This document shows positions 56,801 through 64,000 of a stretch of DNA of 64,000 nt, piece after piece. Each line of letters begins with the position of its first letter. Position 1 is the first letter of the stretch. This DNA is from Paramacrobiotus metropolitanus (lineage: Eukaryota; Tardigrada; Eutardigrada; Parachela; Macrobiotidae). Both the position numbers and the translations under genes were made by a program. Below the pieces are notes generated by a model that saw only the letters and a program-made list of their open reading frames with translations, was not told where the DNA came from and searched no databases. The DNA is taken from positions 62,001 to 126,000 of the forward strand of contig NW_026570315.1 of the NCBI RefSeq assembly GCF_019649055.1, in the 5' to 3' direction.

Positions 56801-57619
56801 TGGTCACGTATTTCTGGTTACGTTGACCTTTCGGTGCCTTATATTTGTCCACTCCTGTTGCCCAATGTCGGAAAAAGTCTTTAACGTCGGTCGGCGTTCT
56901 ACACTTTAGAATATGCCTCCCCCGAACGTAGGGGCGCTGCAACAAGGAAACTTTAGTGGGAATGGATATGGAAATGGTAATTGGAACGGAGGACAAGGGT
57001 ACTTCCTACCGAACCTAGGTCAAGGTCAAGGCAACTTTCAGCGAACAGAGGAACCCAGAACTTCCAGAATCAGCAAGGATTACGAACGGAATTTATGTTC
57101 CAGTTGATTGATGGATGGGTTGCAAATGGTGTGCAGATGTGCCAGAACTGCATGTATGGGAATCACCAGACGCAAGGATGTAAATTCACCAACACACCCC
57201 CGGACCAGAACCCGAATTTGTTTGCCTTCAGAGAATGGCAACGACTGCGCGGCCTGGGTGGCTGGCGCCTAGCGCTGGCAAATGGATATGACCTCATCGC
57301 CCAGTGGTACCAAGTGAAAGCGAACTTCCAGAATCAACAAGGAAACGGAGGTTATGGAAACGGAAATGGTGGCGGCGGTCGAGGTGGTTACGGCCGTGGT
57401 GGCTTCAGAGGAAGGGGCAGAGGCTTCGGCCGCGGAAACTACGATAACCGAGGTGGCGGCAATGGAGGCGGCCAAGGCAACTACTATCAACAGGGTGGTG
57501 GCGCCCAGAATGATAGCTGCGGACAGAACCTGGCAAACGACGGTGGACAACAACACGGAAATGCACAAGGCGCGCAACAAGGTGGTGCGCCGGTTCAGGG
57601 AAACGGGCAAGATCAGTAG
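53841..57619 (+). pseudogene. gag of retroelement 2: coiled coil, capsid-like domain, CCHC knuckle
   Basis: Open blocks in order: 53841-54296 (Ser/Arg-rich), 54257-54946 and 55171-56178 (long coiled coils), and 56162-56527 (capsid-like retrotransposon gag segment with AVKGPAKTWFEIQMDIASEG and MDKFKEEYGDRDEEVLGFRE). A segment inverted in place follows (56585-56911), then 56913-57619. The last holds a zinc knuckle C-x2-C-x4-H-x4-C (MCQNCMYGNHQTQGC, 57140-57181) and a long RGG/Gly-rich RNA-binding tail. Gag would assemble particles and bind element RNA. Frameshifts separate the blocks, and the capsid-like block stops early at 56525. Confidence 0.7.
56585..56911 (-). other. inverted segment of gag
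   Basis: Here the plus strand loses coding character, while the minus strand reads cleanly (RTPTDVKDFFRHWATGVDKY, VTERMTFIDGQTGQPITYAM). Plus-strand coding resumes on both sides. GCCACATTCT occurs at the left junction and again 16 bp later, suggesting microhomology at the breakpoint. Confidence 0.7.
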
Positions 57620-57719
57620 GCGCCGGTGAGCCTGCTGATCGCCCCGACCCTAAACCACCGGATAAACGGGGGAACGGAAAGGTCACCACTGCAGAATGGT
57701 ACTGCAGTGAACGTGACCA

Positions 57720-57960
57720 CTGCAACAGCTATAAGAATGCCGTCCGCGAAAAAGGAAAGGGGACCGGCTATATGGATGCCGCAACCAAAGGAGACGGCTA
57801 TACGGATGCCGTCACAGCAAAAAGAAAGTGGATCGGTTATATGGATGCCGCAGTCAAAGGGAACGGCTATATGGATGCCGCCATCGCAAAAAGAAAGTGG
57901 AACGGCTATAAGGATGCCGTCTCAGCAGCAAAAGGAACTGGTTATCGGGAAACCAGCGCA
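57720..57960 (+). repeat. short tandem repeats of GGCTATATGGATGCCG
   Basis: Six or so units built on CGGCTATATGGATGCCG, alternating with AAAAGAAAGTGGA-type spacers. Two frames are open through it, giving TAIRMPS or GYMDAA repeats, so the coding frame is ambiguous. Confidence 0.7.
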
Positions 57961-58081
57961 AGTGGATAAAAGGTCACCGCAGAACGTCACTGCGAGTGGG
58001 AACGTGCAAGCGAATTAAAGGTCACCGCAGAATGGTACTGCGAGTGGAAACTGTCGTGACGGTAGCGCGACACTGCAAAAA

Positions 58082-58946
58082 ATGCAGCAAAGTGAAAGGT
58101 CACCGTACTGCAGCGAGAAGGTGTTAGCGGAACGACGCGCATTACGGAATGCGAAGATTCAACAGGCGCTGCTGAATCAAAAGAAACCGCAGACTGACAC
58201 CGCAGAGGAAGTAGAAATGCACCATGCGTGGTTGCGGAAAGACAGAGAAGGAAATGACAAACTGAACCCCCAGAGGTCCCCACCGCAGAATGACACTGCG
58301 AAGGTACAGCAACCGGACTTAGAGTCACGCTGCTACTGTGGTATAGTTGGAACAGAAAATACGGAAATTCAACCAAGGTTCTTGAACTGCTCGGAAGACG
58401 GAGATGACGCTATTAAAGCAAAGGTGGTTGGAACAGAACGCCATAGTAGGCAGTAAAGACGAAAAGTCACCTTCCGTGGGAAAAGTCCAAGTGAAAGGTC
58501 AAGGAGCAAGTGCAAACGCTAAAGGTCACGGCGACAGCGTCGTGTTGAAAGGTCAAGAAACGGACTTGACACTGCGAACAGCGCAGCAAAAAGATAGCGA
58601 ACGAGCACAACAGAACTCCGACGACTCACTTGTGGATGCAGTTACGCTGCAGCGGAGGGAAATATGGCAAAGAGTGGCCTATCGACCTAATGGGAATCAC
58701 GGGATGTGGATACCTGTGACGCCAAAGGCGAAACAGAAAGCGAGCATGTCACAAGACGATTACTGGGACATGCAAGATTTGCGAACACAACATGAGAGGA
58801 AACGATCAGAAGAGTTGGTTTCCGGGAAACCAGCACAAAGGTCACAGAACCCAGCCCCAGCGTTCAACGCAGCTGAATATAAAAAGACACTGGCTGACAT
58901 GAAGGACCCACGAAACGCACCGCCAGAAGATAAGCCGCTGAATTAA
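58082..58946 (+). pseudogene. charged ORF region of unknown function
   Basis: I do not recognise it. Open pieces 58082-58456 and 58404-58946 are Lys/Gln/Glu-rich and contain several AAAGGTCA copies read as KGQG, KGHG, KGQE and RSQ. The second piece includes EIWQRVAYRPNGNHGMWIPV, the only segment that looks like a folded domain. It lies between gag and protease, where Ty3-type elements have little sequence. Confidence 0.4.
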
Positions 58947-59302
58947 TGAGAAAAAGATCCCATACAAAAGTTGCCAAGTGGCGGATTTACCATGGTGCGC
59001 AACGAAAGGTCACCTGACTTAGCGCAACATGAACAAAAGGAAGGTCATATGATGCGGCGCAAGCGCAATAGAATAATGTAGCGAAAAGATCACCAGCCAG
59101 AAGTGATGGGATGTCTTCGCAAACTGACTGGATACGAATAAATAATGAAATAACTCAAAAGGTCAGTAACTGGATGAAAGATAATGAGAAAAAGATGGTC
59201 GTATATGAAAGTTCACCAGAAGAGCTGAGAGACATGAAAAAGAGGAATTGACTCTCGCTAAACGAATAACACGATGACAAGTCGAAGGATAAGCGAAAAA
59301 AG
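58947..59302. other. noncoding stretch with AAAGGTCA copies
   Basis: No open frame longer than a few tens of codons. It has AAAGGTCA at 59005 and 59158 and AAGGTCA at 59042. It shows that the octamer is not confined to coding DNA. Confidence 0.5.
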
Positions 59303-59935
59303 ATGACGTTGTGTCTGACGATTACTGAAGTGACTAAAGGTCACAAAGAGTACAGTTCACCGAGTGAGGAAAAATGCAACACTGGAAAGGTCACCAGTGG
59401 CGAGTCAAAAGTAATGAACAGGACTCGAGAGTTCTACGACGTTCGAACTAACGTGCCACATAGGATCGACAAACTGAGTGAGATATTGAAAGGTCATGGC
59501 ACCTTAGCGAAAGGGCAACTACTTCCCGATATGGATCCGGGACCAGTATCGCCGATTCCAGTGAAATGTACTATTCGGAGCTTGAAAATTCAAAATGGAA
59601 AACTGCCTAAAAGAATTGAAGCGTACACTCACGAAGTGAAAGTGGGAGACATAAAGGTCATCGCAATGCTGGACACTGGAGCTGAGACGTCGCTGATCAG
59701 TAAACCGTTTTGCGAGAAGAATGGACTGCATATGCTTCCATTGCCGCCTGACAGACTGGTGAAGATTAATGGAATCAGCGGAACGTCAGGATTTGTGGTA
59801 ACACATTACTGCACAGCACCAGTGACCTTAAGGAAAAGGATCAGTGAACATTCCTTTTATGTGCGACCAAAATGCGACGATGTACAAGTGTTATTGGGAT
59901 TCGACTTCTTAGAGAAGTCCATGCTGAGTTCATGA
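59303..59935 (+). CDS. retropepsin-like aspartic protease of retroelement 2
   Basis: An intact 210-aa ORF. IKVIAMLDTGAETSLISKPF is the active-site D-T-G-A loop (Asp near 59672), INGISGTSGF a flap-like strand, and QVLLGFDFLEKSML the closing ILG-x-DFL strand. This is the pattern of Ty3/gypsy and Bel proteases that mature Gag. The N-terminal 100 residues are a linker with two KGH words encoded by AAAGGTCA. It is in the expected place after gag. The ORF stops at 59935 rather than running into RT. Confidence 0.8.
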   Translation: MTLCLTITEVTKGHKEYSSPSEEKCNTGKVTSGESKVMNRTREFYDVRTNVPHRIDKLSEILKGHGTLAKGQLLPDMDPGPVSPIPVKCTIRSLKIQNGKLPKRIEAYTHEVKVGDIKVIAMLDTGAETSLISKPFCEKNGLHMLPLPPDRLVKINGISGTSGFVVTHYCTAPVTLRKRISEHSFYVRPKCDDVQVLLGFDFLEKSMLSS

Positions 59936-60080
59936 TAACGAAGGTGAAGAAGAAAAAGAAGATGACCCGAAAACAGTCGTTAAGATTCAAGTCGGAAAGG
60001 TCACCAAACTTTGAAAAAATGCCAAAAACGATAAAGGGCTAATCCCAGTACCAGAGGCACTGGGAACGGAACAGAAAAAG

Positions 60081-60626
60081 GTGACATCGAAGGAGTCGTC
60101 AGTATTTGAGCAAATGAAGGTGATCCAGCAGAAAATTGAAAATACGTTAAAACGGACTCTACTGACACAAAGGGGAAGAGAAAAGGTCATCCCAGTACCA
60201 GAGACACCGGGAATGACAAACGTGCAGCAGAAAGAGATGAAGGAAGAAATTATCCCGGTACCAGAGGCACCGGAGATGAAAAATGAAAAGGAAAGTGTTG
60301 AAAAAGTTATCCCAGTACCAGAGGCAATGGGAACGGAAAATGAAAGGTCACCAACGCTCGAAAAGATAGGGGCCATACAGAAAGAAGCGACAATTGCAGT
60401 GAAGCAATCGCTGGTGCCAGGCCTGGGGTGGTCAAAGCCTATCCCAGTACCAGAGGCACTGGGAGTAAAAAGTGTTAAAATCCGGACAAAGAAAAAGATA
60501 GAAGTCCCATGGGAGATATTAAAACGGGTAAATGAAGAGGAACAGATGTTCGCAAGCGAAATCCGCGACAAAGCAACTGAACAGTTGAAAGGTCACCAGA
60601 AGAAAACGGGACCGGAGGTAATTTAA
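60081..60626 (+). CDS. PVPEA-repeat ORF
   Basis: Unrecognised, with five repeats of (I/V)IPVPEA/T near 60047, 60192, 60252, 60311 and 60442, the first lying just before the ORF. DNA units share ATCCCAGTACCAGAGGCA. Between them the sequence is Lys/Glu-rich and helical. A Pro-hinged spacer or scaffold protein is a guess. The ORF sits where RT would be expected after the protease. Confidence 0.45.
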   Translation: MTSKESSVFEQMKVIQQKIENTLKRTLLTQRGREKVIPVPETPGMTNVQQKEMKEEIIPVPEAPEMKNEKESVEKVIPVPEAMGTENERSPTLEKIGAIQKEATIAVKQSLVPGLGWSKPIPVPEALGVKSVKIRTKKKIEVPWEILKRVNEEEQMFASEIRDKATEQLKGHQKKTGPEVI

Positions 60627-60890
60627 ATATCCTCGGACGAAAGTGTGATTGTAACTTCCTGTGAGCAAGGAGCCACAGAACGGGAGAACGAAAAGGTCAG
60701 TCCGCAAAGGACATTAACTCCAGAAGAAAGAGCCGGGAGTTGTCACCATGGTTATTAAGAAGACCCGCGCAGGATACAACCGCAAGAGGAATGCACTAAA
60801 TGCAGTCGAGCCGCATCCCAGGATGACCTTTCAGAATGGCCGAAATGTAACGCAGCGATAGCAGACCTAAAAGTTCATGTCCCAAAAGAA

Positions 60891-61720
60891 GTGAAAAGTA
60901 TCTTACGGACTGTGAGCATGTGTAACCCACACATCAAACGATATCACTTTAATAGATACCTAGCGTGGCTATCATGCGTTAGAAATTTCATATTTGGAAG
61001 AGGAAAATGGCTGCATTATTGGCAACGGTGCGCGGATAATGGTATCCAAGATCCTCACGAAGTGATATTGTCACGACGGAGACTCGAAATCGAAACTGAA
61101 GAGATGAACGAGGAAATTCAACCCTGACGATGATAACCTAACAGTCTCCGAACTCGTTGATATGTTCGAGGAAGTGGAGAAGAAGTATTTCGTGCGAATT
61201 AGAACGGCACCGGTCACGACGAAATTCAGGACAGGCCTGAAGAAATACTTAAAGGAAAAACACCGTAGCTTCACCAAGCAAAAGTTTGAAGCCATGTTGG
61301 AATACGCTCGGAATGCGGGAAACCGATTCAGAAGCACCCTAACTTCGAGTACAAGGCAGAGTTGTTGAGACCGGCAAGCGCGGATAAAGCGTTGACGAGC
61401 CCGAACGAAGACGGCATAATGCGCATAGAAAGGGCAATCAATGGATGACAAGCCCGTTGGGATCGACAAGTCACCGGATCAGTCAGTACATTAACGCCAT
61501 TTGGCTCGAAGGAAAAGGAATGATCAAAGAAATTGACACGGCCACTGAACGGTTACTACCCAAGATGATCAAAAAGGGCATCCTGCGAACAACGAACGCA
61601 CATAGGGGAGAGCCGATCAGATATACGAGACTGGACCTGATACCACCAGAAAAAACAGGATCGTTTCCATATGTCGGACAGCGAGAACACAGAAAAGGCG
61701 GAAGTTCCTCCAACTGGTGA
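60891..61720 (+). pseudogene. unrecognised helical protein, frames 60891-61127, 61162-61368, 61445-61720
   Basis: Three open pieces in different frames with consistent composition: LSCVRNFIFGRGKWLHYWQR, FRTGLKKYLKEKHRSFTKQK and MIKEIDTATERLLPKMIKKG. It reads like one basic helical protein broken by two frameshifts. No RT or integrase motif is present. Confidence 0.4.
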
Positions 61721-62354
61721 CCCTAAGAAAGAACGCGCCAAAGCCAAGGCACAAGCCCCGAAACCGGCGAAACAACGTAAATTACCAATGGATTCTGGCT
61801 CGGAATCAGATGATGCAAATCAAGCCGCTACACTTAAGCCTTCTACACCGGTGGCAGAGAAGGACGAACAATCCTAGGGTCAAGAGACGGCTGAAACGAC
61901 TGAGAAGGAAGCACAACCTAAAAGTCAAAAGAGTTCTGCGCTGACGGAACAACCGAAAGGTCACGAGTCTTCAGATGAAGGAGCGAAAGAAAAGGTCATG
62001 TCCCCTATGGATAAAGCAGCAGTAGACGCAAGAACTGCCTCAGCACGACAGGTGTTTCAGAAATCATTGTTTACACCGTTGAAAGATGCACTCGCATCGG
62101 GGAAAACGAAAGGTCAGGAGACTTCGCAACTGAAAGAGAAATCTGAGGAACCGAAATCAGCTCAGTCATCATCGGGATCTTTGGCGAAACTGACGATTGA
62201 CGATAAGACGGAGCCCACGGACTCGGCATCCCCCCAGAAACCGATAACTACAGAGAAACCAGTCGACTTACCTGATTATATGCTTGGGCTACCGTTGAAT
62301 GATACGAACCCATCGTGGAAAGAAATTATACAAGTCTTGGAAACGCAACCGTAA
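61671..62354 (+). pseudogene. Lys/Ser-rich disordered ORF with one in-frame stop
   Basis: Starts MSDSENTEKAEVPPTG at 61671 and stops at 61875-61877 (TAG); the same frame reopens and runs through 61998 to 62354. It is low-complexity and charged, with a conserved-looking end LPDYMLGLPLNDTNPSWKEI. No domain is recognised. It has AAAGGTCA at 61956, 61991 and 62109. Confidence 0.4.
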
Positions 62355-62360
62355 CGTTGT

Positions 62361-62807
62361 ATGCTCTTCGGCGAGCTGAAGGACATGGTCTTCACAAATA
62401 TGAAAGGGAAGACGTCGAAAAACCAGTTAGATCGCATTATCAAAAGGGCTTATAAGAAAGGAAAACTTGGGATCCGATACACCGACTTCAATGGGTTTTC
62501 ATATTATCTAGCGCCATCGGATCGAACACCGAGATTGAAAATGGACCTCATGTCATGGAAGATAGCCATTACAGACGCGGCGATACACGGTATCGGCGGA
62601 ACGAAAGGGGCTTCATGGGATGACCTTTCGAATTATACGGCGGTCCAATATGAATTGGGCGAGCTCAATATAGAAAAAGACCGAGAATGGATCCAGAAAG
62701 CGGTCAAAAGTTTAATAGAAGACGACGACGCACTTGAACTCACCTGGTATGGTCGGATTGACTTCAAGGAACATGATCCATTGGAGTCGTCGGAGAAGCC
62801 TAAATAG
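62361..62807 (+). CDS. unrecognised compact 148-aa protein
   Basis: Intact ORF starting MLFGELKDMV, 6 nt after the previous stop. It looks folded: mixed hydrophobic pattern, AITDAAIHGIGGTKGASWDD and ELTWYGRIDFKEHDP. No family is recognised. It could be a winged-helix or other small DNA-binding fold, but I have no motif to support that. Confidence 0.5.
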   Translation: MLFGELKDMVFTNMKGKTSKNQLDRIIKRAYKKGKLGIRYTDFNGFSYYLAPSDRTPRLKMDLMSWKIAITDAAIHGIGGTKGASWDDLSNYTAVQYELGELNIEKDREWIQKAVKSLIEDDDALELTWYGRIDFKEHDPLESSEKPK

Positions 62808-63196
62808 TGAAATGGAACGGTGTAATCTGCAGCGAGTAAAGCACCGCTGTATATTACAGGAAAAAGCATAACGTAATTAGACAAAAAAAGGGGTCACGTG
62901 AAAATACGAGAGCCGAAAAGGTCACTCAAAGATTTGCAGAAAAAGAGCTGTATAAGAAAGGTCACAGCAGTTAGGACGGGCGAGCGAGCTAAGTACTGAT
63001 AACGTGAGTAAGGTCACCACGTTACAGTAATAGAAAGGTCAACAGGAGCAGATAGAAAAGTCTCAGCTCAGTACGGGAGTAATCTAAATAGGCATAAAAA
63101 TGATAGGAATGCCTAAATAAAGGATAAGGACGAAAGGTCATTGTGGAAAAGTCACTATGATGGAACTGTTTTTGAATTGCAGATTCAAGCGGGACA
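62808..63196. other. noncoding spacer rich in AAAGGTCA
   Basis: No ORF. Exact AAAGGTCA at 62917, 62957, 63034 and 63133, plus AAGGTCA at 63010, so the octamer is denser here than in the neighbouring genes. Confidence 0.6.
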
Positions 63197-63532
63197 ATGG
63201 CACAGAAAGGTCAAGCCAACCGACGAAGTCAGGCAGCACTTCCAATGGACGTCGATCAGTCTACGGGCTACAATCCTAAGTGTCCGGACTGTCGACGGAA
63301 TAACAAGAAAGTTGATAAGAAATTCCCGTGCTACAAGTGTGTTTACAAGTTGGGGGATCAACACACCGTTCACCTCGTTGGACTCACGGAAGCTAGACGT
63401 GGCAATATGGATGTATTTCGGAACCTCATCAGCGCGAGGAATTACGGCAGCATCCCAGTTGAAGAGAGGATGTTACTCGAGGATCTTTACCGAGAAGCGA
63501 TCCAGACAGAACAAGGAAAGTGGTTGGGATGA
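63197..63532 (+). CDS. four-cysteine zinc-ribbon ORF
   Basis: 111 aa. CPDCRRNNKKVDKKFPCYKC gives C-x2-C-x12-C-x2-C, a zinc-ribbon pattern, followed by an amphipathic helix (LLEDLYREAIQTEQGKWLG). No family assignment. It overlaps the last AAAGGTCA (63206) and is followed within 5 bp by the next ORF. Confidence 0.5.
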   Translation: MAQKGQANRRSQAALPMDVDQSTGYNPKCPDCRRNNKKVDKKFPCYKCVYKLGDQHTVHLVGLTEARRGNMDVFRNLISARNYGSIPVEERMLLEDLYREAIQTEQGKWLG

Positions 63533-63536
63533 GACT

Positions 63537-64000
63537 ATGGAACCACTGAAATGTCCAGAGACGGATGCGTGCCGCAAAAAGTTTAATGAAGATAAAGAGA
63601 AAATGCGGCTGAAACAAATGGAGGATGAAATTCGCGCGCGAATCAACGAAGAAAATAAACGGTCGAGCGAACATGCGGCGCGTGAAAATCAAGCATTCTT
63701 GGCTAAACAAGGAAAAGAGCCAATCCCGTTGTCGAAGCTGAATGATGATGAGGCGAAAGTCAGAGTAGATTCCCTCATCTTACAAATCGATGCGTTGACG
63801 AAGGACCCGATGGCTATTCGGGCAGATGTTCTCAATGTGTTCCTACGGGAAAAGATGAGACTTCAACGAGATGAAGCACCGACACCGTCAACAAAGATGT
63901 TAACACAGAAAATGACGGAAGAGGCCCGAAAGACTCGCCAAACACAACAGGAAGTGATGAAGGCGTTTCAAAGCTTCAAACGGGAACATGGATTTGCGCG
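63537..64000 (+). CDS. partial coiled-coil ORF, runs off the window
   Basis: Starts MEPLKCPETDACRKKF at 63537 and is open to the last base. It is Lys/Glu/Arg-rich and helical (EKMRLKQMEDEIRARINEEN). It is unrecognised; a second Gag-type or accessory protein is possible. No AAAGGTCA is seen in it, so it may lie outside the octamer domain. Confidence 0.45.
   Translation, partial: MEPLKCPETDACRKKFNEDKEKMRLKQMEDEIRARINEENKRSSEHAARENQAFLAKQGKEPIPLSKLNDDEAKVRVDSLILQIDALTKDPMAIRADVLNVFLREKMRLQRDEAPTPSTKMLTQKMTEEARKTRQTQQEVMKAFQSFKREHGFA

Larger units (their letters stand above)
53440..63213. other. AAAGGTCA-saturated domain
   Basis: Counting by eye I find 37 exact AAAGGTCA on the plus strand from 54218 to 63206 and 16 exact TGACCTTT (9 in the leader, 7 in the body). 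About 0.3 would be expected by chance in this length. Copies lie in coding sequence in all three frames and in the noncoding stretches 58.95-59.3 and 62.8-63.2 kb. The domain coincides with retroelement 2. Confidence 0.85.

Overview
The window looks like nuclear DNA of an invertebrate animal. It has genes with short GT-AG introns, a KDM4-like JmjC gene, a type I membrane protein with a mucin-like ectodomain, and many transposon classes side by side (Polinton/Maverick, PIF/Harbinger, Tc1/mariner MITEs, Helitron, LINE, Ty3/gypsy-like gag-protease units). No rRNA, tRNA or bacterial operon structure was seen. I cannot name the species.

1-8.5 kb is repeat-rich: a degraded minus-strand coding remnant, a Helitron 3' end, a 0.4 kb inverted-repeat element, an AT-rich array split by a 1.1 kb Tc1/mariner-type element, a 90-bp tandem repeat, a SINE-like copy and two perfect tandem duplications. 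8.5-11.6 kb holds a multi-exon membrane-protein gene.

11.9-31.1 kb is an endogenous Polinton/Maverick (adintovirus-like) element. Its core genes are a retroviral-type integrase, penton-like and hexon-like capsid proteins, an Arg-rich core protein, protein-primed PolB and an FtsK/HerA packaging ATPase. It also carries thymidylate kinase, ribonucleotide reductase R2, a tandem dsRNA-binding protein, an eIF2-beta-like zinc protein and two or three BIR-type proteins. Many of its genes have TATA boxes. Most are interrupted by one or two frameshifts or stops, and integrase and PolB contain frame-compatible introns. It is therefore an old copy, not an intact virus.

31.8-36.7 kb carries, on the minus strand, a multi-exon JmjC dioxygenase gene and an SGNH/GDSL hydrolase gene, both damaged. 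36.7-40 kb is mostly noncoding.

40-52 kb is a degraded gag-protease-integrase retroelement without a recognisable reverse transcriptase. Inserted in it are a 5'-inverted LINE fragment, a 220-bp MITE, a second LINE fragment and a 4.4 kb PIF/Harbinger transposon with transposase and MADF/Myb-like genes.

53.4-64 kb is a second, larger gag-protease unit followed by at least five unrecognised ORFs, with no RT or integrase in view. Its striking feature is the octamer AAAGGTCA: about 53 exact copies (both strands, counted by eye) in under 10 kb, in all reading frames and in noncoding DNA. The 5' leader carries only the reverse complement. This is the strongest unexplained signal in the window.
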